Positions 1 through 8,120 of a stretch of 27,723 bases of DNA are shown here, in pieces. Both the position numbers and the translations under genes were made by a program. Location of the stretch: contig JAICVC010000006.1 of NCBI GenBank assembly GCA_025935515.1, positions 1 to 27,723 of the forward strand, given 5' to 3'. The number at the start of each line of letters is the position of its first letter. The stretch's first letter is position 1. The DNA comes from Sphingomonas sp. (GTDB taxonomy: Bacteria; Pseudomonadota; Alphaproteobacteria; Sphingomonadales; Sphingomonadaceae). A model generated the notes under the pieces. That model did no database searches and was not told the origin of the DNA. It saw nothing but the letters and a program-made list of their open reading frames with translations.

Positions 1-323
1 AGGGCGAGCTCGACATTCTCGCGCACCGTCAGCTCGTCGACCAGGTTGAAGCTCTGGAAAATGAAGCCGATGTTGGCCTTGCGGGTCTCGGCGAGCTGGC
101 CTTCGCCAAGGCCCGCGACTTCCTGGCCATTGAAAATGTAAGAGCCGCCGGTCGGGCTATCGAGCATCCCCATGACGTTGAGCAGGGTCGACTTGCCGCA
201 GCCCGAGGGTCCCATGATCGCGACGAACTCACCGTCGGCGATGTCGAGGTCGACGCAGTCGAGCGCGGTCGTCTCAACGGTATCGGTGCGGTAGGTCTTG
301 GTGAGGCCAGTCATGGTCAGCAC
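1..323 (-). CDS. ABC transporter ATP-binding protein, LolD/MacB type (partial, C-terminus beyond left edge)
   Basis: This is the N-terminal 107 residues of an ABC ATPase that would power a MacB/FtsX-type exporter in the inner membrane. Visible are Walker A GPSGCGKST (residues 38-46), the Q-loop FIFQSFNLVDELTVREN (Q90), and the short N-terminal strand VLTMTGLTKTYRTD typical of the LolD/MacB subfamily. The signature motif, Walker B and H-loop lie outside the window. I chose the GTG start at 323 because AGAAAGGA sits 8 bases upstream; the ATG at 314 is an in-frame alternative. The gene begins 15 bases after the adaptor stop, so the two form one leftward operon. A permease gene is expected further left, but that is an inference. 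Confidence 0.9.
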   Translation of the reverse strand, partial: MLTMTGLTKTYRTDTVETTALDCVDLDIADGEFVAIMGPSGCGKSTLLNVMGMLDSPTGGSYIFNGQEVAGLGEGQLAETRKANIGFIFQSFNLVDELTVRENVELA

Positions 324-338
324 GAGGGTGTTCCTTTC

Positions 339-1595
339 TTACTCGCCGGAGCTGAAGGTCAGCCGGTCCTTGTCGATGAGGCCGCTGTAGGATGAGGTGA
401 TCACGCGCTCTCCGGGCGCGAGCCCGCCGAGCACTTCGATGAAGTCGGCATTGCGGCGGCCGAGCTGGACCTGGCGCTTGGTCGCGCCGCGGCCGCTCTT
501 GTCGACGACGAAAATCCAGTTGCCCCCGGTGTCGTTAAAGAAAGCGCCGTTGGGGATCAGCATCGCCTTCGACGAATCGCCGAGCGTGAGCTTGGTCTGA
601 ATGGTCTGGCCGCGCTGGACCGACGACGGCGACGGTCCATCGAACACGAGATCGATCTGGAACTGGCCGTTGCGGACCTGCGGATAGACCTTGGCGACTT
701 TCAGCCGATAGGTCTTGCCGTCGACATCGCCGCTCGCGGTCTGCCCGACGTGCACGCGTCCGAGATAATATTCGTCGACATCGGCCTGCAGCTTGTTGCC
801 GCCCGTGCTGTCGATCTGGCCGATGCGCTCGCCTTGCTGCAGCGACTGGCCGAGCTGGATTTCGAAGCCGCTGAGCTCGCCGGTCACCGGGGCGCGAATG
901 CTGAGCTGGCCGAGGTTGCTCCGGGCGATCCCCATGCTGCTGCTGAGCGACGAGGAGGCGAGCCGCAATTGCTGCAACTGGCTCGACTGGAGCGATTCGG
1001 TTTGCGCGATGCTGCGCTTCAGGATCGCGAGGCGCTGCTGCTGGTAGACGAGATCGTCCTTGGTATCGTTGAACGCCTTGGCCGAGACGAACCCCTTTTC
1101 CGCCAACGGCTTCTGCAGTTCGTACTGGCGGCGCATCTTGGCGAGATCGGTTTCGGCCTGGTTGAGGTCGCGCAGGTTGGCGTTGCGGGTCTGCGTCAGC
1201 GCCAGCTCCTGGCTGCGCATGTTGTTGAGCTGCTGCTCGACCTCGGCCTGCTTCTCGAGCGTCGAGAGCTGGAGCTCGGCGTTCGAGAGAACGGCAAGCA
1301 TCTGTCCCTGGGTCACGTGCGCCCCATCCTCGACCAGCTTCTGGTCGACCCGGCCGCCCTCGACCGCATCCAGGTACACCGTGACAAGGGGCGTGACCCG
1401 CCCGCGCAGTGGCAGAAAGTCGTCGAACGTGCCCGATTCCACGGCGGCGATCGCGAGCCTTTCCTTGCTGACGGACAGCGTGTCGGCGCGCGGCGCGAAC
1501 AGCCAGAACAGAATGAGCAGGAGGAGCGCGGCTCCAGCAGCGCCGCCGATGAGGGTACGCTTGTCGAGTTTTCTTCGGACGACGACCCGGTCCAT
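339..1595 (-). CDS. HlyD/MacA-family periplasmic adaptor subunit of an efflux transporter
   Basis: This is a membrane-fusion protein linking the inner-membrane ABC exporter to an outer-membrane channel. The 418-aa product has an N-terminal membrane anchor (about residues 15-33, IGGAAGAALLLLILFWLF). A half-lipoyl segment follows (VEGGRVDQKLVEDGAHV), then a long alpha-helical coiled-coil hairpin rich in Q, L, A and E (about 105-235). The second half-lipoyl segment (LSIRAPVTGELSGFEIQLG) and a beta-barrel region end the protein. I chose the ATG at 1595, preceded by GGCGGGG; a GTG at 1652 would add 19 residues of poor family character. The gene is downstream of the sigma-54 promoter at 1763-1779 and is co-directional with the ABC ATPase. 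The exported substrate cannot be read from the sequence. Confidence 0.92.
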   Translation of the reverse strand: MDRVVVRRKLDKRTLIGGAAGAALLLLILFWLFAPRADTLSVSKERLAIAAVESGTFDDFLPLRGRVTPLVTVYLDAVEGGRVDQKLVEDGAHVTQGQMLAVLSNAELQLSTLEKQAEVEQQLNNMRSQELALTQTRNANLRDLNQAETDLAKMRRQYELQKPLAEKGFVSAKAFNDTKDDLVYQQQRLAILKRSIAQTESLQSSQLQQLRLASSSLSSSMGIARSNLGQLSIRAPVTGELSGFEIQLGQSLQQGERIGQIDSTGGNKLQADVDEYYLGRVHVGQTASGDVDGKTYRLKVAKVYPQVRNGQFQIDLVFDGPSPSSVQRGQTIQTKLTLGDSSKAMLIPNGAFFNDTGGNWIFVVDKSGRGATKRQVQLGRRNADFIEVLGGLAPGERVITSSYSGLIDKDRLTFSSGE

Positions 1596-1720
1596 CGCCC
1601 CGCCGCTTATCGCTTCGGACTGGCTGGGACGGCGAAGCTCCACGAGGCTCACTGTCCACCTTCGGGCAGCGAATGTCCGAAAACGGACAGCGAGCGGCGC
1701 CGTCTGAGCGGTCCCGGCTC

Positions 1721-1734
1721 TCTACAAATGTAGC
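1721..1734. promoter_or_regulatory. Inverted repeat, probable response-regulator site 2
   Basis: CTACA-AA-TGTAG (1722-1733) is a perfect 5-2-5 palindrome and is followed by C as in the other copies; the 14-base form has one mismatch in the outermost position. It lies 107 bases from the copy at 1827-1842. Relative to the adaptor transcript it is inside the leader, about 25 bases after the predicted start. Relative to the rightward regulator gene it is upstream. It may serve as a second enhancer or in autoregulation. Confidence 0.55.
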
Positions 1735-1762
1735 ACGCATCGATTTTCATCGCCCTTGTCGC

Positions 1763-1779
1763 TGCAAGCGGCGTGCCAA
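1763..1779 (-). promoter_or_regulatory. Sigma-54 (-24/-12) promoter for the adaptor/ABC exporter operon
   Basis: Read on the minus strand, the bases are TTGGCACG, four bases (CCGC), then TTGCA. This matches the RpoN consensus TTGGCACG-N4-TTGCA at every specified position, with the invariant GG and GC at the required spacing. The predicted transcription start is about position 1752, giving a 5' leader of about 157 bases before the adaptor ATG at 1595. An NtrC-type activator with a GAFTGA loop is encoded divergently next door, as this promoter class requires. Confidence 0.85.
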
Positions 1780-1826
1780 TTGAATTGCAAAATTTCAGTC
1801 AGCTACTGTTCATTTCCGGACACTAC

Positions 1827-1842
1827 CGCTACAGATGTAGCG
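1827..1842. promoter_or_regulatory. Inverted repeat, probable response-regulator enhancer site 1
   Basis: CGCTACA-GA-TGTAGCG is a perfect 7-2-7 palindrome. Its centre lies about 82 bases upstream of the predicted sigma-54 start near 1752, a normal enhancer distance for an NtrC-type activator. Its last base is the first base of the regulator's likely GTG start codon, so binding could also affect regulator expression. It shares the core CTACA-N2-TGTAG with the copies at 1722 and 14799. The assignment to this regulator is an inference from position. Confidence 0.65.
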
Positions 1843-3212
1843 TGGACCCGCAATTCAACCTCGCTGTCGTCGTCGACGACGATCCTGATATCGCGCTGGC
1901 GGCGCGGCTGGCCCTCCGCGACATGTTCGATCGCGTGGAAACGCTGAGCACGCCCACCGAGCTGTTGCCGATGCTCAGTAACGAGAGCCCGGACGCGATC
2001 CTGCTCGACCTCAACTTCCAGCGCGGCGCCACCGACGGCCGCGAGGGGCTGAGCTTCCTCGGGCGGATCATGCAGCACGACCCCGATGCGGCGGTGGTCA
2101 TCATCACGGCCCACGGCGCCGTGTCGATCGCGGTTGAGGCGATCAAGGCCGGCGCGAGCGATTTCGTCGCCAAGCCGTGGAGCAACGAACGGCTGGCGGC
2201 GACTGTGCGCAGCGCGGCGACGCTGCGCCGAAGCAGGATCGACGCCCGCACCGAGCGTGGCCGCGCGTCGGAGCTCGCGCCGACGACCGACACGCCGCTG
2301 CTCGGCCAATCCGAGGCGATGCAACGGGTGCGCACGCTGATCGACCGTGCCGCACCGACCGACGCTAATGTCCTGATCCTCGGCGAGAATGGCACCGGCA
2401 AGGAAATCGTCGCTCGCGAGATCCATCGCCTTTCGCGGCGGAGCGGGCACCCGATGGTCGCGGTCGATCTTGGCGCGACCGCGGAAACTCTGTTCGAATC
2501 CGAGCTGTTCGGCCATGTCAAAGGCGCGTTCACGGGTGCCGACACCGACCGCATGGGCCGGCTCAAGGCCGCCGACCACAGCACCCTGTTCCTGGACGAA
2601 ATCGGCAATTTGCCGCTCCATCTGCAGCCCAAATTGCTGACCGCGCTCGAACAGCGCGAAGTGGTCCCCGTCGGCGCCAACAAGCCGCTGCCGATCGACG
2701 TTCGAATCGTCGCCGCGACCAACGCGTCGGCCGACAGCCTCGCCGACGACAAGCGCTTCCGCCAGGACCTGCTGTTCCGCCTCAACACGATCGAGATCAC
2801 CCTGCCGCCGTTGCGCGAGCGCCGCGCGGACATCCCGGTCCTTCTCGACCATTATGCAAGGCTCTACGCGCGCAAATATGACAAACCCCAACGCGAGATG
2901 CCGCCGCACGTGCTCGATGCCCTCGAGCGCCACGACTGGCCAGGCAATGTCCGGGCGCTCCGGCATGCCGCCGAGCGTGCAGTGATCATGGCCGACGGCG
3001 ACCATTACCGGGTCGACGACTTTCCATTGCCGCAGCGGTCGGAAGCCGCCTCGCTGTCGGTCGTCGGCGACAGCCTCAACCTCGACCAGCTCGAGAAACA
3101 GATGATCGAGCGGGCGCTTCGAATGCATCATTTCAACGTGTCGCTCGCGGCGTCCGAGCTGGGCCTCAGCCGCGGCGCGCTTTACCGCCGCATGGAGAAG
3201 CATGGACTTTAG
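1842..3212 (+). CDS. Sigma-54-dependent response regulator (NtrC/PrsR-like)
   Basis: This is a two-component activator of RpoN promoters, presumably driving the divergent exporter operon. The 456-aa protein has a receiver domain with an acidic pocket VDDDPD (D12-D14), phospho-acceptor D56 (AILLDL) and K111. Next is an AAA+ domain with Walker A GENGTGKE (181-188), the sigma-54 contact loop GAFTGA (228-233) and Walker B TLFLDE (248-253). It ends in a Fis-type helix-turn-helix (about 425-456, ending LSRGALYRRMEKHGL). The GTG at 1842 places the receiver at the usual distance from the N-terminus. The longer reading from the GTG at 1773 adds an unlike 23-residue leader. No Shine-Dalgarno sequence precedes 1842. 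The gene overlaps the kinase gene by 11 bases. Confidence 0.93.
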   Translation: MDPQFNLAVVVDDDPDIALAARLALRDMFDRVETLSTPTELLPMLSNESPDAILLDLNFQRGATDGREGLSFLGRIMQHDPDAAVVIITAHGAVSIAVEAIKAGASDFVAKPWSNERLAATVRSAATLRRSRIDARTERGRASELAPTTDTPLLGQSEAMQRVRTLIDRAAPTDANVLILGENGTGKEIVAREIHRLSRRSGHPMVAVDLGATAETLFESELFGHVKGAFTGADTDRMGRLKAADHSTLFLDEIGNLPLHLQPKLLTALEQREVVPVGANKPLPIDVRIVAATNASADSLADDKRFRQDLLFRLNTIEITLPPLRERRADIPVLLDHYARLYARKYDKPQREMPPHVLDALERHDWPGNVRALRHAAERAVIMADGDHYRVDDFPLPQRSEAASLSVVGDSLNLDQLEKQMIERALRMHHFNVSLAASELGLSRGALYRRMEKHGL

Positions 3213-4530
3213 GCGCAAGTTCGAGTTCGGACTCGCCTGGCGCACGATCGTGCTCATCGGCGCGATCCTGCTTGTCGCGAAGGCGGCGACGACGCCGGGT
3301 GTGCGCGCCGGCCTGATTGTCGCAGCGATCATCGGCATCGTCGCGCTCGCCAGCCTGTGGAACTTCATCCGGCGCACCAACTTCCTCGTTTCCCGCTTCA
3401 TCGAGAGCGTTCGCTTCGAAGATTATTCGCAGCGCTTTTCCGACCCGAGCGGCGGCGGCTTCGACGTACTCGGCCAGACGCTCGACCGGGCGTTGAAGAC
3501 GCTGCAGGCGCGGCACACGCAGGAAAGCGCCGAGGCGCGTTACCTCGCAGCGATCGTCGACGATGCGCCCAGCGCGCTCCTCACGGTCGACAGCGGCGGC
3601 CATGTCGAGATTTTGAACAAGGCCGCGCGGCAGCTGTTTGCCCGCCTCCCACTCAATCGGCTCGAGGATTTGGAGGCGCTCGGTCCCGAGCTTGCCGCCG
3701 CGGTCAGCCTCCCCGCGGGCACGCGTAAAATCACCCGGCTGATGCTCGACGGGGTACCCCAGAAGGCGATTTTCGCCTCGGCGCAGGTGGCGCGGCTCGA
3801 CCGGCCGGTGACCGTATTTTCCATCCTGCCCGTGCAAAGCGAACTCGGGGCGCTCGAGGTCGCCGCGCAGGCCGACCTCGTTCGGGTGCTGACCCACGAA
3901 ATCATGAATTCCCTCACCCCGGTGACGTCGCTGGCGCGGACTGGGGCCGACCTCGTCGCCACCGCCGCCAAGCGCGACAACGCGCTGGCCGACGCCAAGA
4001 CCGCGACGGAAACGGTGGCTCGCCGTGCCGAGGGCATCTTGCGCTTCGTCGAAAGCTACCGCGAATTCGCCCGAGCGCCCGACATTCACCGCCGCCAGTT
4101 CAAGGCCAGGGCCTGGGCCGAAGAAATCATGCGGCTCGCGCTCGCCAACGCGGCCGAGCGCACCATCGATGCGCGGGTCGAGGTCGAGCCAAAGACGATG
4201 AGCCTCACCGCCGATCCCGAGCTGCTCGCCCAGGCGTTGCTCAACCTGCTCCGCAACTCGATCCGCGCGACGGCGGGGTTCGATGAGGCGATCGTCGTGC
4301 TTGGCCTCGCGCGCGAGCCCAACGGCCATTTCCGCATCGAAGTCCGCGACAACGGCCCTGGTATTCCCGAAGCCCGCCGCGAGGACATCTTCCTGCCCTT
4401 CTACACCACCCATAAAGGGGGAAGCGGCGTCGGGCTGAGCTTCGCCCGGCAGGTTGCCTTGGCCCATGGCGGGTCGATATGCGCGCTCGACGCGCCGGAA
4501 GGCGGCGCGACTTTGCGCATGGTGATTTGA
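3202..4530 (+). CDS. Membrane sensor histidine kinase, NtrY-like
   Basis: This is the partner kinase of the preceding regulator. The 442-aa protein has two N-terminal membrane helices (about 13-28 and 35-55) with almost no periplasmic loop, so it probably senses a signal within or near the membrane. A HAMP/linker-like helix and a PAS domain (about 112-210, SALLTVDSGGHVEILNKAA) follow. The H-box is LVRVLTHEIMNSLTP with H232. The ATPase domain has N352 (LLNLLRNSIRAT), G1 box DNGPGIP (383-389) and a G2 box GGSGVGLSFA. No receiver domain is fused to it. Overlap with the regulator gene implies translational coupling. The stimulus is unknown. Confidence 0.93.
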   Translation: MDFRRKFEFGLAWRTIVLIGAILLVAKAATTPGVRAGLIVAAIIGIVALASLWNFIRRTNFLVSRFIESVRFEDYSQRFSDPSGGGFDVLGQTLDRALKTLQARHTQESAEARYLAAIVDDAPSALLTVDSGGHVEILNKAARQLFARLPLNRLEDLEALGPELAAAVSLPAGTRKITRLMLDGVPQKAIFASAQVARLDRPVTVFSILPVQSELGALEVAAQADLVRVLTHEIMNSLTPVTSLARTGADLVATAAKRDNALADAKTATETVARRAEGILRFVESYREFARAPDIHRRQFKARAWAEEIMRLALANAAERTIDARVEVEPKTMSLTADPELLAQALLNLLRNSIRATAGFDEAIVVLGLAREPNGHFRIEVRDNGPGIPEARREDIFLPFYTTHKGGSGVGLSFARQVALAHGGSICALDAPEGGATLRMVI

Positions 4531-4531
4531 A

Positions 4532-5164
4532 GTGACTGAGAAGGCTCCGCCCAAATCCGGACTAAAGCAGGTGCGGCTGCTGCTGTGGCTGCTGGTCGTG
4601 GTGGCAATTGCGGGCGCCGCAGCGCTGCTCCTCATTCCGCGCGAACAGACGCGGTCCCAGCCCCAGGCGACCGCCGGACCCGTGAAGGCGAGCTTTGGCG
4701 GTCCGTTCATCCTCACCGGCGGCGACGGCAAGCCCTTCTCCAGCCAGGCGCTCGCCGGCAAGCCTTATGCAATCTATTTCGGCTTCACCCGCTGCGGCGA
4801 CGTCTGCCCCACCACGCTCTCCCGCCTCGTCAAGCTTCGGCGCGAGGCCGCGAACGACCAGGCGCTGCGGATCCTTTTCGTGACCATCGATCCCGCCAAC
4901 GACGGTCCCCAGGAAGTCGGCCAATATGCGGACCTGTTCAACGCGCCGATCATCGGCCTCACGGGCAGCCAGGCGCAAATCGACCGGGTCAAGAAGCAGT
5001 ACGGGATTTTTGCCGAGCCCGTCCCGCATGCCGCGATGGGCAAGGAAATGGAGCATACCGCGACGGTGCTGCTGTTCGACCGGTCTGGGCAATTCGCCGG
5101 AACCATCGCGCCAGCCGAGCCGGACGCCGACGCACTCGCCAAGCTCAAGAAGCTGGTCGGCTGA
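4532..5164 (+). CDS. SCO1/SenC/PrrC-family copper chaperone or thiol-disulfide protein
   Basis: This is a membrane-anchored periplasmic thioredoxin-fold protein. Family members deliver copper to the CuA site of cytochrome c oxidase or act as thiol reductants. The 210-aa product has an N-terminal anchor (about 15-35) and the copper site CGDVCP (C88 and C92), with the distal ligand H175 in MEHTATVLLFD. Strands YAIYFGFTRC and LRILFVTIDP match the fold. The GTG start lies one base after the kinase stop, so it is probably co-transcribed with the two-component genes. Its presence beside the kinase may point to envelope redox or metal stress, but that link is an inference. Confidence 0.93.
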   Translation: MTEKAPPKSGLKQVRLLLWLLVVVAIAGAAALLLIPREQTRSQPQATAGPVKASFGGPFILTGGDGKPFSSQALAGKPYAIYFGFTRCGDVCPTTLSRLVKLRREAANDQALRILFVTIDPANDGPQEVGQYADLFNAPIIGLTGSQAQIDRVKKQYGIFAEPVPHAAMGKEMEHTATVLLFDRSGQFAGTIAPAEPDADALAKLKKLVG

Positions 5165-5198
5165 CGAATTGGAACCCGCGCAGCCTCGCGCCGCTTGA

Positions 5199-6605
5199 GT
5201 GCAGGTGACCAGTTATCGGCCCGATCCAAAAATCGTCTCGCTCGGGCACGATTTCTACGATCCGGTCGAGCCGGCGCGCTTTCCCAAGTGCATTCCGCGC
5301 TTTCTCAACGAGCGATGGGCCGAGAGGATCGGACTCGAAGTCGATGAGCAGAGTTGGGCGCGGCACTTCTGCCGGTTCGAATCCCTTCCGGGCAACCTCG
5401 CCGAGCCGCTGGCGCTACGCTACCACGGACACCAGTTCCGCGTGTACAATCCGGAGATCGGCGACGGCCGCGGCTTCACCTTCGCCCAGCTGCGCGACGA
5501 ATCGGGCCGGCTGCTCGACCTCGGCACCAAGGGATCGGGCCAGACGCCCTACAGCCGCCATGCCGACGGCCGCCTGACGCTGAAGGGTGGCGTCCGCGAA
5601 GTGCTTGCGACCGAGATGCTCGAAGCGCTGGGCGTCAATACGTCGAAGAGCTTCGCCGTGTTCGAGACCGGCGAGGCGCTCGAACGCGGCGACGAACCCT
5701 CGCCAACGCGGTCCGCGGTGCTAACCCGGCTCAGCCACGGCCACATCCGGATCGGCACTTTCCAGCGGCTTGCCTTCTTCGGCCAGGTCGAAAGCCTTGC
5801 CAAGCTGACCCGCTACTGCCTCGAAAACCTCTACGGCGAGCAGCCCGACACGGATGATGCCGACAATGCGCTTCGCCTGTTCGAGCTTGCCAGTGCCGCG
5901 ACCGCGACGCTGGCTGCCTCCTATCTCGCCGCGGGCTTCGTCCACGGCGTGCTCAACAGCGATAATATCAACATCACCGGCGAGAGCTTCGACTACGGTC
6001 CGTGGCGCTTCACGCCTTATTGGGAGCCGGAGTTCACGGCCGCTTATTTCGACCATTACGGGCTCTATGCCTTCGGTCGGCAGCCCGAGGCGATTCAGTG
6101 GGACCTTGCCCAGCTCGCCGGCTGCCTGTCGCTGCTCGCGGAAGCCCGCAAGCTGTCCGACCTGCTCGCTGCGTGGAACGGCCGCTTCGATCAGGCGCTG
6201 GTCGATGCGCTGCTCGACCGCCTCGCCATTGAGCGCGGCGCGAACGATCGAGCGATTGCCGGCGCGCTGATCCGCGCCCTCGCGACCAAGGCGCAAACGA
6301 TCGACCGAGTGTTTTTCGACTGGCGCCGCGGCCACGATCCCGGTGAGGAATCTTACCGCGCCGAGGAGTTTCGCGAACTGGCGGCGCTTCTCCGGGGTCG
6401 CGAACGGCCAAAATCGCACCCATATTGGTCACAAGCGGCGCCTTGCTCGATGCATATCGAAGAGGTCGAAGCGATTTGGTCCGCGATTGCCGATCACGAC
6501 GACTGGCAGCCGTTTAACGACAAGGTTAAGGCAATTCGTCTAATGGGGGACGCGCTCAATGAGCGCCGAAGGGATTCAGTCGAACAGAATGCACGGACAA
6601 GCTGA
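5199..6605 (+). CDS. selO: SelO/YdiU-family protein adenylyltransferase
   Basis: SelO proteins are pseudokinase-fold enzymes that transfer AMP to Ser, Thr or Tyr of target proteins, linked to redox homeostasis. The 468-aa sequence shows the family blocks in order: GHQFRVYNPEIGDGRG, DLGTKGSGQTPYSRHADGR, a VREVLATEML helix, SHGHIRIGTFQR, the catalytic-loop-like VHGVLNSDNINI and the metal-binding DYGP motif, then FGRQPEAIQWDLAQLA. The GTG at 5199 is the likely start, with a GTG at 5205 as alternative; neither has a clear ribosome-binding site. The C-terminus lacks the Cys/Sec-containing tail seen in E. coli YdiU. The last 47 bases overlap the next gene. Confidence 0.88.
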   Translation: MQVTSYRPDPKIVSLGHDFYDPVEPARFPKCIPRFLNERWAERIGLEVDEQSWARHFCRFESLPGNLAEPLALRYHGHQFRVYNPEIGDGRGFTFAQLRDESGRLLDLGTKGSGQTPYSRHADGRLTLKGGVREVLATEMLEALGVNTSKSFAVFETGEALERGDEPSPTRSAVLTRLSHGHIRIGTFQRLAFFGQVESLAKLTRYCLENLYGEQPDTDDADNALRLFELASAATATLAASYLAAGFVHGVLNSDNINITGESFDYGPWRFTPYWEPEFTAAYFDHYGLYAFGRQPEAIQWDLAQLAGCLSLLAEARKLSDLLAAWNGRFDQALVDALLDRLAIERGANDRAIAGALIRALATKAQTIDRVFFDWRRGHDPGEESYRAEEFRELAALLRGRERPKSHPYWSQAAPCSMHIEEVEAIWSAIADHDDWQPFNDKVKAIRLMGDALNERRRDSVEQNARTS

Positions 6606-8061
6606 AAAACTGCCGGATGCGGCGAGCAAGCCGGCGAGCGACAGACTTGTCTCTTTCGACCCGTCGACCGGCAAGCAGGTCTGGTCGGGCAAGATCGGCG
6701 ATCCTGCGGCCGAGGTCGCGGCCGCGCGCGCTGCCTGGCCTGAATGGGCGGCCCATTCGCATGCTTACCGGATCGAGGCGCTGCGCCGCTTCGCCAACGT
6801 CGTCCGCAAGGAGGAGGCGGGCTTTGCCGAGCTCATCGCGCGCGAAACCGGCAAGCCGGTGTGGGAATCGAAGACCGAAGTCGGCGCGGTCATCAACAAG
6901 GTCGAAATCTCGATCGAGGCCTACGCCGAGCGCACGCCGCAGCGGCGAATGGAGGCCGCGCTCGGCAACAAGATCACCGTCAGGCACAAACCGCACGGAG
7001 TGCTCGCCGTCCTCGGCCCCTACAATTTCCCGGCCCACCTTCCCAACGGCCACATCGTCCCAGCGCTGATCGCCGGCAACGCCGTGGTGTTCAAGCCGTC
7101 GGAGAAGACCCCGGCGGTCGGCGAGATGCTGGTGCAATGCTATCGCGAAGCCGGCATTCCCGAGGGCGTCATCCGCCTGCTGATCGGCGGCCCCGACCAG
7201 GGCCGCGCGCTCGCCGGCGAGGCCGGGATCGACGGGCTGCTGTTCACCGGCTCGGCGCGGGCCGGAATGGCGCTCCACAAGCAGTTCGCCGAGACTCCGC
7301 ACAAAATCCTGGCGCTGGAACTTGGCGGCAACAATCCGCTGGTCGTGTGGCACGCCAAGGATATTGAGTCCGCGGCGACGATGACGGTCCAATCCGCCTT
7401 TTTGTCCGCCGGTCAGCGGTGCACGGCAGCGCGACGACTGATCGTCGACGACGAAGGGCACGAACCGCTCATCGCCGCGGTGAAGAAGCTCGTCGAGCGA
7501 ATGATCGTCGATGGGCCCTTCGCCGAGCCGCAGCCGTTCATGGGGCCGGTGATCGATCAGGCGGCCGCGGACCACGTGCAGGAGCAATGGCTCAACCTGA
7601 TGATGAAGGGCGGCAAGCCGATTTGCCGGCTCGAACGCCCCGATCCCGAAAAGCCGTTCCTCACGCCCGCGCTGATCGACGTCACCGACATCAAGGACCG
7701 CCCCGACGAGGAGATTTTCGGGCCGGTCCTCCAGCTGGTCCGGGTCAAGGATTTCGACGCCGCCATCGCCGAGGCCAACAACACCCGCTTCGGCCTCGCC
7801 GCGAGCCTGATCGGGGGCAGCCCCGAAATGTACGACAAGTTCTGGGCCAACGTCCGCGCCGGCGTCATCAACTGGAACAAGCCGACCAATGGCGCACCCT
7901 CGAACGCCCCGTTCGGCGGCATCGGCCTGAGCGGTAATCACCGGCCGAGCGCGTTCTACGCGGCCGACTATTGCGCATATCCGGTCACCAGCAGCGAGGC
8001 CGACCGTCCGCGCGCCGCGATCGGCGAGGGCCTGCGCGACCCGAACATGCAGGAGGATTGA
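6559..8061 (+). CDS. astD: N-succinylglutamate 5-semialdehyde dehydrogenase (AstD)
   Basis: AstD oxidises N-succinylglutamate semialdehyde to succinylglutamate with NAD in the arginine succinyltransferase pathway. The 500-aa protein is an aldehyde dehydrogenase with the oxyanion segment GPYNFPAHLPNGH, catalytic E254 in LALELGGNNPLVVW and catalytic C288 in FLSAGQRCTAARR. These two blocks and the N-terminal VSFDPSTGKQVW resemble AstD more than other ALDHs. The ATG at 6559 has GGGGGA eight bases upstream, lying inside selO; an in-frame ATG at 6589 has none. No astA, astB, astC or astE gene is in the window, so a role on a related semialdehyde cannot be excluded. Confidence 0.85.
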   Translation: MSAEGIQSNRMHGQAEKLPDAASKPASDRLVSFDPSTGKQVWSGKIGDPAAEVAAARAAWPEWAAHSHAYRIEALRRFANVVRKEEAGFAELIARETGKPVWESKTEVGAVINKVEISIEAYAERTPQRRMEAALGNKITVRHKPHGVLAVLGPYNFPAHLPNGHIVPALIAGNAVVFKPSEKTPAVGEMLVQCYREAGIPEGVIRLLIGGPDQGRALAGEAGIDGLLFTGSARAGMALHKQFAETPHKILALELGGNNPLVVWHAKDIESAATMTVQSAFLSAGQRCTAARRLIVDDEGHEPLIAAVKKLVERMIVDGPFAEPQPFMGPVIDQAAADHVQEQWLNLMMKGGKPICRLERPDPEKPFLTPALIDVTDIKDRPDEEIFGPVLQLVRVKDFDAAIAEANNTRFGLAASLIGGSPEMYDKFWANVRAGVINWNKPTNGAPSNAPFGGIGLSGNHRPSAFYAADYCAYPVTSSEADRPRAAIGEGLRDPNMQED

Positions 8062-8120
8062 GGGTCCCCGGCTGAAATGGCGGTGGATCGCTTTTGCGAC
8101 TCCCCGCGTTCAAACGGCCC

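Noticed and set aside
750..1733. Long open frame on the plus strand opposite the HlyD-type adaptor gene.
   Set aside because: It is antisense to a clear membrane-fusion protein and its residue composition is that of a GC-rich shadow frame.
1803..3401. Long open frame on the minus strand opposite the response regulator.
   Set aside because: The regulator on the plus strand has every expected motif; the opposite frame has none and spans two real genes.
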